Below, in pieces: positions 1 to 12,584 of a stretch of DNA of 64,000 nt; the first letter of the stretch is position 1; each line of letters begins with the position of its first letter. The notes beneath the pieces were generated by a model that was not told where the DNA came from, did not search any database, and saw only the letters and a list, made by a program, of their open reading frames with translations. This stretch comes from Dehalococcoidia bacterium (GTDB lineage: Bacteria > Chloroflexota > Dehalococcoidia > Tepidiformales > Tepidiformaceae). The stretch spans positions 1-64,000 of the forward strand of contig JAJDYW010000040.1 in NCBI GenBank assembly GCA_022824925.1, given 5' to 3'. Made by a program: the position numbers and the translations under genes.

Positions 1-419
1 GCCGCGATGACGCTCGCCCCGGGGCATGCGCTCGCCACGGCGATCGCGATCGCCCCGCACCCCGTGCCCACGTCCAGCACCGTCGCGCCGGGATGGCGCG
101 CAAGCTCCGAGACGCCGATCTCGACCAGCAACTCCGTCTCCGGCCGGGGGATGAGCGTGCCCGGCCCCACGAGAAACTCCAGTCCGTGGAATTCGCGCAT
201 GCCCGTGAGGTATGGCGCAGGCTCGCGCCTCAGACGCCGCGCCACGAGCGCGTCCAGTTCCCCGCAAACGCCCTCCGGGACCGGTTCGTCGGCGAAGAAT
301 GCGCTCTGGCTCAGGCCGCTCGCGTGGCGGGTGAGCACTTCCGCTTCCAGTGCGGCGTCGGGGATGCCCGCGGCTTCCAGCTCGGCGCGGACGCGGGCCG
401 CCGCCGCGCGCGCCTTCAC
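1..419 (-). CDS. prmC: Peptide chain release factor N5-glutamine methyltransferase PrmC (HemK), 3' end outside window
   Basis: PrmC uses S-adenosylmethionine to methylate the glutamine of the GGQ motif in release factors. This ORF is absent from the supplied track because it runs off the window; I translated it by hand. It begins with GTG, whose last two bases belong to the TGA stop of prfA (GTGA overlap). About 139 residues are visible: an N-terminal helical domain, then [12 protein letters not shown], a typical PrmC substrate-side motif near residue 95, then the SAM-binding glycine loop [14 protein letters not shown] near residue 118. The NPPY catalytic motif would lie beyond the window edge. 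Translational coupling to prfA, its own substrate, supports the assignment. Confidence 0.93.
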   Translation of the reverse strand, partial: MKARAAAARVRAELEAAGIPDAALEAEVLTRHASGLSQSAFFADEPVPEGVCGELDALVARRLRREPAPYLTGMREFHGLEFLVGPGTLIPRPETELLVEIGVSELARHPGATVLDVGTGCGAIAIAVASACPGASVIA

Positions 420-1495
420 GCCGTCGTGGCCTGCAGGCGCGCCGCCTCTTCCGCCGCCGCCACCGCGTCGATGATGTCGTCGATGTTCCCGTCGAGCCGG
501 TCGGGGATGTTGTGCACCGTGAGCCCGATGCGGTGGTCCGTAATCCGGTCCTGGGGGAAGTTGTACGTCCGGATCTTCTCGCTGCGGTCGCCGCTCCCCA
601 CCTGGCCGCGGCGGTCGGCGGCCAGCTCCGCCTCCTGCTTCTCCTGCTCCATCGCCAGCAGCCGCGAGCGCAGCACGGTCATCGCCTTCGCCCGGTTCTT
701 CAGCTGCGAGCGCTCGTCCTGGCAGACCACCACCTGGCCCGTGGGAAGGTGCGTCAGCCGCACCGCCGTCGCGACCTTGTTCACGTTCTGGCCCCCCGCC
801 CCGGAGGCGTGGAAGATGTCGACGCGCAGGTCCTTGTCGTTGACCTCCACGTCCACGTCCTCCGCCTCGGGCAGGACCGCCACCGTGGCCGTCGAGGTGT
901 GGATGCGGCCCTGCGCCTCCGTCTCGGGCACGCGCTGCACGCGGTGGACGCCGCTCTCGTACTTGAGCCGCGAGAAGGCGCCCTCGCCGGTCACGCTGAA
1001 GATGACCTCCTTGTACCCGCCGATGCCCGTCTCCGAGACGTTCATCACCTGCGTGCGCCACCCGTGGCGCTCGCCGTAGCGGTGGTAGGCGCGGTACAGC
1101 TCCTGCGCGAAGAGGGCCGCCTCCTCGCCCCCCGCCCCCGCCCGGATCTCCATGATCACGTTGCGGCTGTCGCGCTCGTCCTTCGGCAGCAGCGCGCGCA
1201 GGATCTGGTCGTCGAGCGTCGCCAGCCGCCCTTCCGCCTCCGCCACCTCCGACTCGGCCAGCTCGCGCAGCTCCTCGTCCCCCTCGTCGAGCAACTCCTG
1301 CGCCTCGGCGCGGGCCGTCTCCGCCTCCGTGTAGTCGCTCAGCAGCTGCACGATCGACGCGAGTTCGGCGCGCTCCCTGGCGAGCTTCGCGACCTGGTCG
1401 TAGTCGGCCGCGACCTCGGGCCGGCCCATCTCGTCGGTGATCGCGTCGAAGCGAACCCGGATCTCGTCGAGCTTCTGGCGAACGGCCTCGTCCAT
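416..1495 (-). CDS. prfA: Peptide chain release factor 1 (RF1)
   Basis: RF1 recognises UAA and UAG stop codons in the ribosomal A site and triggers peptide release. The 359-residue length is standard. The GGQ motif is seen in GAGGQNVNK, followed by the [11 protein letters not shown] segment typical of class I bacterial release factors, and the basic C-terminal tail is present. The ATG start at 1495 has no Shine-Dalgarno at normal spacing but lies 7 bases after CACAAT, so the message may be leaderless. prmC follows with a 4-base overlap. Confidence 0.97.
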   Translation of the reverse strand: MDEAVRQKLDEIRVRFDAITDEMGRPEVAADYDQVAKLARERAELASIVQLLSDYTEAETARAEAQELLDEGDEELRELAESEVAEAEGRLATLDDQILRALLPKDERDSRNVIMEIRAGAGGEEAALFAQELYRAYHRYGERHGWRTQVMNVSETGIGGYKEVIFSVTGEGAFSRLKYESGVHRVQRVPETEAQGRIHTSTATVAVLPEAEDVDVEVNDKDLRVDIFHASGAGGQNVNKVATAVRLTHLPTGQVVVCQDERSQLKNRAKAMTVLRSRLLAMEQEKQEAELAADRRGQVGSGDRSEKIRTYNFPQDRITDHRIGLTVHNIPDRLDGNIDDIIDAVAAAEEAARLQATTA

Positions 1496-1508
1496 GCCGC
1501 CTATTGTG
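1496..1508 (-). promoter_or_regulatory. Candidate leaderless promoter (-10) of prfA
   Basis: On the minus strand CACAAT is followed by 7 bases and then the prfA ATG, so transcription would be expected to start at or next to the start codon. No clear -35 was chosen. This is inference from the repeated spacing seen at other genes of the window. Confidence 0.4.
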
Positions 1509-1546
1509 CGGGCGCTCCCCCGTTCGCGCTCGGCCCCGCCCCTCCG

Positions 1547-3220
1547 CTAGCTCGTGACCGCCCCCTCGGACGCGCTCGAGACTCCCGCCGCGTACTTCGC
1601 GAAGACGCCCCGCTCGTAGCGCGGCGCCGGCGGCGACCACGCCGCCAGCCGCTGCTGCAGCTCGGCCTCGTCGATCTCCACGTCGAGCCGCCGTGCGTCG
1701 ATGTCGAAGGAGACGATGTCGCCCTCGTGGAGCGCGGCGATGGGGCCGCCAACGGCCGCTTCCGGGGCAACGTGACCCGCCATGAGGCCGTGCGTGGCAC
1801 CGCTGAAGCGCCCGTCCGTGAGCAGCGCCACCGAGTCGCCGAGGCCCTCTCCCACGAGCGCGGCTGTGACGCCCAGCATCTCGCGCATGCCCGGCCCGCC
1901 CTTCGGACCCTCGTAGCGGATGACGACCACGTCGCCCGGCGAGATGCGCCGCTCGGAGACCGCCGCGAAGGCGTCCTCCTCGCGGTCGAAGACGCGGGCG
2001 GGTCCGCGGTGCTGCATGATCTCGTGCCCCGCGACCTTGATCACGCACCCCTCCGGCGCGAGGTTCCCCTTGAGGATGACGAGCCCGCCCGTCGCCTTCA
2101 GGGGCTCGTCCAGCGAGACGATGACATCCTGGCCGGGCGCCTCTTGCGCGTCCGCTGCTTCCTCCTCGATCGTCCGCCCCGTCACCGTCAGCTGGTCGCC
2201 GTGGACCTTCTCGCCCTCCAGCAGGCGCTGGGCGAGCAGGCGCGTGCCGCCCGCGCGGTCCATGTCCAGCGCGACATAACGACCGCCCGGCCGCAGGTCC
2301 CCGATGATCGGCGTGCGCTCGCTGATCTCGTCGAAGTCGTCGATGCCGAGCTCGACCCCGACCTCCCGCGCCATCGCCAGCAGGTGCAGGACCGCGTTCG
2401 TCGAGCCCCCGGTCGAGGCCACGCAGACGATCGCGTTTTCGAAGGCCTCGCGCGTCATCACGTCGCCCGGCAGCTGGCCGCGCGCGAGCACGTCCATCAC
2501 GAGCTGGCCGGCTTCGTAGCCGGCGCTCTGCTTGCGCGGGTCGGTCGCCCCGGACGACCCGCTCCCCATCGGCGAGATGCCGAGGAACTCTATCGCCGTC
2601 GCCATCGTGTTCGCCGTGTACTGCGCGCCGCAGGCCCCCGCCCCGGGGCAGGCCACGTCCTCGAGCGCCGTCAGCTCGTCGTCCGTCATGCTCCCCGCGG
2701 CGTGCCGTCCCACCGCCTCGAACACGTCCTGGATGGTCACGTCCTGGCCTTCGTAGTTGCCCGGCGCGATCGAGCCGCTGTAGAGCACGAGTCCGGGAAC
2801 GCCCAGCCGCGACAGCCCCATCACCCCGCCCGGGATCGTCTTGTCGCAGCCGACGATGACGACGGCGGCGTCGAAGAGGTAGCCCCGTCCGCACAGCTCG
2901 ATGCTGTCCGCCACCACCTCGCGGCTGATGAGCGAGGCCTTCATCCCCTCCGTCCCCATCGCGATGCCGTCGCTGATGGAGACGGTGTTGACCTCCATTG
3001 GCGTCCCGCCGGCCTCGCGGATGCCCCGCATGACCTCCGCCGCCAGCTCGCGCTGGTTGTAGTTGCAGGGCATCGTCCCGATCCAGCTGTGGGCGACCAT
3101 CACGAGCGGTCGCCGCAGGGACTCCGTGTCGTAGCCGACGGACTTGAGCATCGCCCGCGCGGGCGCCCGGTCGGGCCCGTCGACGAGGGTGCGGCTGCGG
3201 TGGCGGGGGTCTAGCGGCAT
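1547..3220 (-). CDS. ilvD: Dihydroxy-acid dehydratase
   Basis: IlvD dehydrates 2,3-dihydroxy-isovalerate and 2,3-dihydroxy-3-methylvalerate to 2-oxo acids in valine, isoleucine, leucine and pantothenate synthesis. The 557-residue protein is the usual length. Iron-sulfur cluster cysteines are seen in GCDKTIPG and in [16 protein letters not shown]; the latter resembles the form described for [2Fe-2S] family members. The C-terminal [19 protein letters not shown] is a family hallmark. The ATG has a weak GGAG about 8 bases upstream. It sits upstream of prfA-prmC with about 50 bases between, so co-transcription is possible but not shown. No other branched-chain amino acid gene is in the window. Confidence 0.97.
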   Translation of the reverse strand: MPLDPRHRSRTLVDGPDRAPARAMLKSVGYDTESLRRPLVMVAHSWIGTMPCNYNQRELAAEVMRGIREAGGTPMEVNTVSISDGIAMGTEGMKASLISREVVADSIELCGRGYLFDAAVVIVGCDKTIPGGVMGLSRLGVPGLVLYSGSIAPGNYEGQDVTIQDVFEAVGRHAAGSMTDDELTALEDVACPGAGACGAQYTANTMATAIEFLGISPMGSGSSGATDPRKQSAGYEAGQLVMDVLARGQLPGDVMTREAFENAIVCVASTGGSTNAVLHLLAMAREVGVELGIDDFDEISERTPIIGDLRPGGRYVALDMDRAGGTRLLAQRLLEGEKVHGDQLTVTGRTIEEEAADAQEAPGQDVIVSLDEPLKATGGLVILKGNLAPEGCVIKVAGHEIMQHRGPARVFDREEDAFAAVSERRISPGDVVVIRYEGPKGGPGMREMLGVTAALVGEGLGDSVALLTDGRFSGATHGLMAGHVAPEAAVGGPIAALHEGDIVSFDIDARRLDVEIDEAELQQRLAAWSPPAPRYERGVFAKYAAGVSSASEGAVTS

Positions 3221-3306
3221 GGTCGAACTCCACGATTTCGCGTGAGATTAGCCACGCGAGGGTACGCGCTGGCCGTTTCCCGGGCCAGAACCGCGGGGGT
3301 CTGCCG

Positions 3307-4545
3307 CTACTTGATCGCCGAGTTGGCTGCGACCTCGCGGATCGCTTCGCCGAGGCGGTGCGCGCCTTCCTCGATCTCCTCGATGGGCGTGTAGCTGAAG
3401 GCCAGGCGCAGGTGCTGCGTCGCGTTGCCGTCCGCAAAGAAGTGCGGTCCCGCGCCGACGAGCACGCCCTTCTCGTTCGCCACGCGCTGGACCTCGATGG
3501 CGGAGAGGCCGGGCTGGAGCGCCAGCCAGACGAAGAACCCGCCTTCCGGTCGGAGGTAGCTGACGTACTCGCCGCAGTGCTCCTCGACCGCCGCGCACAG
3601 CCGGTCGAGCTTGCGCCGGTAGATGTCCCGCAGCCGCCCGACGTGCCGGTCGAGGTCGCCGTTCCGGATCATCTCCGCCACGACCCGGCCCAGGTACGGG
3701 CTCGACCCCATGTCGTAGCGCAGCGCGGCCATGCGCGTCGTGAACGTGGGCGGCGCCAGGTTCCAGCCCAGCCGAAGCCCCGTCGCGATGACCTTCGAGA
3801 AGCTCGCCACCTTGATCGCCAGTTCCCCGCCCGAGAGCGAGAACAGTGAGGGCGGCGGCGGCTCGTCGCCGAACCAGAGCTCCCCGTAGGCGTCGTCCTC
3901 CATCAGCAGGACGCGGTGCTCGCGCACGAGTTCCAGCAGCTTTTCGCGCCGCTCCAGCGGCAGGGTCGACCCCACCGGGTTCTGGTGCGTCGGGATGGTG
4001 TAGAGCAGCTTCGCCCGCCGCCCCTCGTCCGCCAGGCGCTTGAGCGCCTCCTCGACCAGGTCGATCCGCAGGCCCTCCTCGTCCATGGGGACTGCCTCGA
4101 TGGTTGCCCCGAACGAGACGAAGGTGCGCAGGCTGCCGGGAAAGGTCGGGCTCTCCACGAGCACCGTGTCGCCCGGGTCGAGAAGCGCCTCGCAGGCGAT
4201 GCCGATCCCCTGCGCCGCGCCCGCGGTCACGATCACGTGCTCGTGCGTCAGCGGGATCCCCTCGATGCCGCTGGAGCGCTCCGCGATCGCCTCGCGCAAC
4301 GGCTGGGGGCCGAAGGTGCCGCCGTACTGCAGCGCCTCCCGGCGCTCCTGGTCGAGCACGGTGCGCGTGGCTCGCAGCAGCTCCTCGCTCGGCAGCGAGG
4401 GCACGTCGGGCAGCCCCCCCGCGAACGAGATGACGGGACGGTCGTCGGGCCGCGCTGCGGCCCACACGCCCGCGCCCATGATCTTCGAGCGGGAGCTGAC
4501 GATCTGTTCGAGGGAGTCCTGGGTCCAGAAGGGTGTGTCGGACAT
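3307..4545 (-). CDS. PLP-dependent aminotransferase, class I/II (LysN / 2-aminoadipate aminotransferase-like)
   Basis: The real protein is the C-terminal 412 residues of a longer 975-codon open frame; the rest of that frame is antisense to gltB. The start MSDTPFW fits the family, which lacks the GntR domain of MocR regulators. The PLP-binding lysine is in SFSKVIATGLRLGW (about residue 245), with the upstream aspartate/tyrosine segment DDAYGELWF and the loop IPTHQNPVG. Family members transaminate 2-aminoadipate, aromatic or branched-chain substrates; the exact substrate cannot be read from sequence. A -10-like CATACT lies 6 bases before ATG, suggesting a leaderless message divergent from gltB. 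Confidence 0.9.
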   Translation of the reverse strand: MSDTPFWTQDSLEQIVSSRSKIMGAGVWAAARPDDRPVISFAGGLPDVPSLPSEELLRATRTVLDQERREALQYGGTFGPQPLREAIAERSSGIEGIPLTHEHVIVTAGAAQGIGIACEALLDPGDTVLVESPTFPGSLRTFVSFGATIEAVPMDEEGLRIDLVEEALKRLADEGRRAKLLYTIPTHQNPVGSTLPLERREKLLELVREHRVLLMEDDAYGELWFGDEPPPPSLFSLSGGELAIKVASFSKVIATGLRLGWNLAPPTFTTRMAALRYDMGSSPYLGRVVAEMIRNGDLDRHVGRLRDIYRRKLDRLCAAVEEHCGEYVSYLRPEGGFFVWLALQPGLSAIEVQRVANEKGVLVGAGPHFFADGNATQHLRLAFSYTPIEEIEEGAHRLGEAIREVAANSAIK

Positions 4546-4557
4546 GCCCTCAGTATG
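4546..4557 (-). promoter_or_regulatory. Candidate leaderless promoter of the aminotransferase gene
   Basis: CATACT on the minus strand ends 6 bases before the ATG at 4545. The GAGGGC between them abuts the start codon too closely to serve as a normal Shine-Dalgarno. Inference only. Confidence 0.4.
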
Positions 4558-4640
4558 GCGGCGCGCGGCCTCAGGGGCGAGGGCCGGCCCCGTTAACGCA
4601 GGCGTAATCGTTACGGGCGACCACGAGCGTCCGATCCCGC

Positions 4641-4779
4641 TATACTTATCGTTCACCCAAGCGTGCGTTGGTGAGGCGCGAGCCTCGCGTGGCGAGGCAG
4701 GGGAAACCGCACCCCGCGCGACGGGTGGCCGCCCACGGCGCGGCCCCCCGCGGGACGAAGCGAACGAGAGGAGTTGCCC
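4641..4779 (+). promoter_or_regulatory. gltB promoter (-10) and hairpin-rich 5' leader
   Basis: A -10 box TATACT (4641-4646) predicts a start near 4651-4655 and a leader of about 125 bases. By eye the leader folds into successive hairpins: CACCCAA/TTGGTG (4654-4673), GCCTCGC/GCGAGGC (4682-4698), CACCC/GGGTG (4710-4727), GCCG/CGGC (4728-4739) and CGCGG/CCGCG (4739-4752). TCGTTC at 4649-4654 can pair with GAACGA at 4762-4767, right beside the ribosome binding site AGAGGAG. Part of the 5' strand of this closing stem may lie upstream of the predicted start. It could be a riboswitch or a translational control leader; the ligand is unknown. Confidence 0.45.
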
Positions 4780-9325
<4,546 letters not shown>

Positions 9326-9333
<8 letters not shown>

Positions 9334-10762
9334 GACCACGGGCTTCATGGAGTTCCAGCGGCAGGGGCCGCCCAGCCGCCCCGTGGCCGAGCGCGTCACG
9401 GACTGGCTCGAGTACTACGAGGAGATGCCCGCGGTCGAGCTCAACCAGCAGGCCGCGCGCTGCATGGACTGCGGCGTGCCCTTCTGCCACCAGGGCTGCC
9501 CCCTCGGGAACATCATTCCCGACTGGAACGACCTCGTGTATCGCGACCACTGGCGCGCCGCCATCGACCGCCTGCACGCCACGAACAACTTCCCCGAGTT
9601 CACCGGCAGGCTCTGCCCCGCCCCCTGCGAGGCCGCCTGCGTCCTCGGCATCAACGACGACCCCGTCACCATCAAGCAGGTCGAGGTCACCATCATCGAG
9701 CGCGCCTGGCGCGAGGGCTGGATCCACCCCGAGCCGCCGCAGCAGCGCACCGAGCGCCGCGTCGCCGTCATCGGCTCCGGCCCCGCCGGCCTCGCCGCCG
9801 CCCAGCAGCTCCGCCGCGCCGGCCACGACGTCACCCTGTTCGAACGCGACGACCGCATCGGCGGCCTCCTCCGCTACGGCATCCCCGAGTTCAAGATGGA
9901 GAAGCGCTTCATCGACCGCCGCCTCGAGCAGATGGAGGCGGAGGGCGTGGTCTTCCGCCCGGGCGTCAACATCGGCGTCGATGTCGACGCCCGCAACCTC
10001 CTCGACGAGTTCGACGCGATCTGCCTCTCGGGCGGCGCCACTCACTCCCGCGACCTGCCCATACCCGGTCGCGAGCTCGACGGGATCCACCTCGCGATGG
10101 ACTTCCTCACGCCCCAGAACCGCATCCTCGCCGGCGACGATGTCCCCGAGGACGAGGTCATCTCAGCCGCGGGCAAGCGCGTCATCATCCTCGGCGGCGG
10201 CGATACCGGCGCCGACTGCCTCGGCACCGTGCACCGTCACGGCGCCCTCAGCGTGAAGCAGTGGGAGCTCCTCCCCCGCCCGCCCGACACCCGCCCCCCG
10301 GAGACGCCGTGGCCGACGTGGCCCAATATCTTCCGCACCTCCGGCGCCCACCAGGAGGGCGGCGACCGGGACTACAGCATCCTCACGAAGCAGTTCACCG
10401 GTGAGGACGGCCGCCTCACGGCCCTCCACGGCGTGCGTCTCGACTGGGCCCCCGGCGAAGACGGCCGCATGCAGATGACCGAGGTTCCCGGCACCGAGTT
10501 CGAGGAGCCCGTCGATCTCGTCCTGCTCGCCCTCGGCTTCCTCGGCCCCGAGAAGCCGGGCATGCTCGAGCAGCTCGGCGTCGAGCTGACCGAGCGCGGC
10601 AATGTCGCCGCCGACGAGGACAAGATGACGAGCGTCCCCGGTGTCTTCACCGCCGGCGACATGACCCGCGGCCAGTCGCTCATCGTCTGGGCCATCGCCG
10701 AGGGCCGCGCCGCCGCCCGCGGCATCGACCGCTACCTCATGGGCGAAACGTCCCTGCCGTAG
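9326..10762 (+). CDS. gltD: Glutamate synthase small subunit
   Basis: GltD passes electrons from NADPH through FAD and iron-sulfur clusters to GltB. The 478-residue protein shows the N-terminal cysteine motifs [14 protein letters not shown] and CPAPCEAAC for [4Fe-4S] centres, the FAD-binding [13 protein letters not shown] near residue 150, and a second dinucleotide fold with [12 protein letters not shown] for NADPH. The end has the [14 protein letters not shown] motif that contacts FAD. The GTG start lies 8 bases inside the end of gltB, with AGGTGGGGG upstream, so the two are translationally coupled. Confidence 0.97.
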
Positions 10763-10773
10763 GCCAATAGAGC

Positions 10774-10804
10774 TATACTGCAACTGAATCTAGGTCGGAA
10801 GGGG
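10774..10804 (+). promoter_or_regulatory. Promoter -10 and ribosome binding site of the 149-residue gene
   Basis: TATACT at 10774-10779 lies just after gltD and predicts a start near 10786. GGAAGGGG at 10797-10804 lies 6 bases before the TTG start at 10811. This gives the small gene its own promoter. Confidence 0.5.
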
Positions 10805-10810
10805 ACGGCC

Positions 10811-11260
10811 TTGTCGGTTCGCGAGTTCCTGAGGCGCCGTTTCCACGGTGCGCCCAAAGGGCGCGCGGTGCCTTTGCGCGCAAGGGTCGGCACTCTCGAC
10901 TCTCTCGATGTCGCGTCGCAGCTCGGCGAGCTCCGCGACATGGAGGACGGCTGGCTGGACGGCGAGGGCCAGGCCCCGCCGAGGCACCTCATCGACTGGC
11001 TCGCGGGCAGTTTCAAGAGCCACTACCCCGATGACGCCGAGCCGCCGTACCTCTATCCCACGGTTGAGGGGGGCGTGCAGGCCGAGTGGAGCCTGGGCAG
11101 CCACGAAGTCAGCCTCCGCTTCCACCCCGATGACCGCACCGGCGAATGGCACGACCTGGCCCTCGACACCGACCGGGAAGAAACGCGCCAGCTTGACCTG
11201 GAGCAGGCCCGGGACTGGGAGTGGTTGGGCGCGCGGGTGGTTCCCTTGGCGGGTCGTTAG
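10811..11260 (+). CDS. Conserved-looking protein of unknown function, 149 residues
   Basis: I do not recognise a family. The start is TTG, supported by GGAAGGGG six bases upstream and a TATACT -10 box. The N-terminus is basic (VREFLRRRF); the middle has ELRDMEDGWLDGEG and a tryptophan-rich part ending in EWHDLALD. There is no signal peptide or membrane segment. The acidic, tryptophan-rich composition resembles small cytoplasmic proteins found in accessory pairs, but no partner is proven. Its stop codon overlaps the stop of an opposing 43-residue ORF. Confidence 0.65.
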   Translation: MSVREFLRRRFHGAPKGRAVPLRARVGTLDSLDVASQLGELRDMEDGWLDGEGQAPPRHLIDWLAGSFKSHYPDDAEPPYLYPTVEGGVQAEWSLGSHEVSLRFHPDDRTGEWHDLALDTDREETRQLDLEQARDWEWLGARVVPLAGR

Positions 11261-11388
11261 CTCTTGGGCTTAGGCGCCAACGGACGATCCCGGTCGTCGA
11301 AGCGCCCCTTCTCGTCTCGGCCTACCAACCGTTCCTCCGTCTTGCCGTCTCGGTCCGCATCGGTGGGTTCACGCTTTCTTCTTGCCAT
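11257..11388 (-). CDS. Small basic/charged ORF, 43 residues, unknown function
   Basis: This ORF is too short for the supplied track. ATG at 11388 is preceded at 6 bases by a good Shine-Dalgarno, GAGGAAG (11395-11401), and the frame runs to TAA at 11257-11259. The product is very hydrophilic, starting MARRKREP, with VGRDEKGRFDDRDRP in the second half and a lysine-rich tail. Its stop overlaps that of the neighbouring plus-strand gene. It may be a genuine small protein, or the ORF may be chance; the ribosome binding site is the main support. Confidence 0.45.
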   Translation of the reverse strand: MARRKREPTDADRDGKTEERLVGRDEKGRFDDRDRPLAPKPKS

Positions 11389-11537
11389 GGACGACTTCCT
11401 CGCTCGAATAGTGCAGATGGCAGGGCAGGCCTGAGTCCGTATGCATAGCTCGGTCTGCTGCCGGCCCGCTGTCAGTTACCCGTAAGCGTAGAACGTCCGT
11501 TCGCAGCCAGCAACCCTCGTCGACTGCAGCTCCGGCC

Positions 11538-12560
11538 CTACCCCGCCCGCTCGATGAGGTAGCGCGCTACCGCCGACAGCAGCACGCGCTCGTCCTCGCG
11601 CAGCCCCAGGCTGTCGAGGAGGCTGGCGGCTTCATCGACATAACGCCGGGCGTGCTCCTCCGCCACCGCCTTCACCCCGTCCGCCTCCAGCTGCGCCGAG
11701 ACCGCCTCGATGTCCGCCGCCGGTGGCTCCTCGTGCGCGTACAGCCGCTCGATCGCCGCGTGCGTTCGCGGCTCCGCCAGCGCCGCGATCACCGGCAGCG
11801 TCTTCTTGTGCCGCGCGAGGTCGTTCTGGTTCGACTTCCCCGTGACCGAGGGATCCCCCCAGATGCCGAGGATGTCGTCCCGCACCTGGAACGCCAGCCC
11901 CACCTTGCGGCCCCAGTCGCGGATGCCGTCGCTCTGCGCCGCCGAGGCCCCCGCGAGGATGGCGCCCATCTGCAGCGGCGCCCCGATCAGCGCCCCGGTC
12001 TTCCCCTCCACCATCGCCAGGTACTCGTCGATGGAGACGTCGTTGCGGGGCTCGAAGCTGAGGTCGTTCCACTGGCCGCCGATCATGTCGTTCGTGGCCG
12101 CCAGCAGCGCGTCGAGGGCGGCGATGCGACGGTCGCCGGGCGCGTCCGACTCCGCCAGCGCCCGCAGCGCCCGCACCAGGAGGAAGTCGCCCACGTTGAT
12201 CGCCTGCGCCTCCCCCACGATCCGCCAGATGGTCGGTCGGTGGTGGCGTTCCGCGTCGCGGTCCTGGATCTCGTCGTGGACGAGCGAGAAGTTGTGCACC
12301 AGCTCGACCGCCACGGCGCCGGGCATGCCCTCGGCGGCGGACCCTCCGAGGGCCTCCGCCGCCAGCAGGCAGAGCGCCGGCCGGATGCGCTTCCCGCCGG
12401 TCGTGGCGGGCCGCCCTTCCTCGTCCTCCCATCCCATGACATAACGGGCGGAAGCCGCCAGCCCGCCGGCGTCCGTGCCGACGGCCGCGCGCAGCGCGTC
12501 CTCGAGCGCCTCCAGGTGGGCGGTCAGCGCCGATGGGGGAGAGGCGGCGGCGGTTGTCAT
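11538..12560 (-). CDS. Polyprenyl (geranylgeranyl/farnesyl-type) diphosphate synthase
   Basis: This enzyme condenses isopentenyl diphosphate with allylic diphosphates to make C15-C20 or longer chains. The 340-residue protein has the substrate motif GGKRIRPAL near residue 57, a first aspartate-rich motif in the variant form LVHDEIQDRDAERHHRPT (DExxD), and the second, VRDDILGIWGD. The GKSNQNDLARHKKTLP segment after the second motif is typical. Product length cannot be fixed from sequence. It follows dxs by only 24 bases, so the two are probably one transcript linking precursor synthesis to prenyl chain assembly. Confidence 0.92.
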   Translation of the reverse strand: MTTAAASPPSALTAHLEALEDALRAAVGTDAGGLAASARYVMGWEDEEGRPATTGGKRIRPALCLLAAEALGGSAAEGMPGAVAVELVHNFSLVHDEIQDRDAERHHRPTIWRIVGEAQAINVGDFLLVRALRALAESDAPGDRRIAALDALLAATNDMIGGQWNDLSFEPRNDVSIDEYLAMVEGKTGALIGAPLQMGAILAGASAAQSDGIRDWGRKVGLAFQVRDDILGIWGDPSVTGKSNQNDLARHKKTLPVIAALAEPRTHAAIERLYAHEEPPAADIEAVSAQLEADGVKAVAEEHARRYVDEAASLLDSLGLREDERVLLSAVARYLIERAG

Positions 12561-12584
12561 GGGGATCGCCCGCTGCGAACGGCC

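Noticed and set aside
350-3214. 954-residue plus-strand ORF
   Set aside because: It is antisense to prfA and ilvD, both well-supported enzymes, and has repetitive Arg/Val/Leu composition expected for a GC-rich shadow frame.
4774-4779. TTG start for gltB as in the ORF track
   Set aside because: The Shine-Dalgarno AGAGGAG abuts this TTG; correct spacing is to the ATG at 4780.
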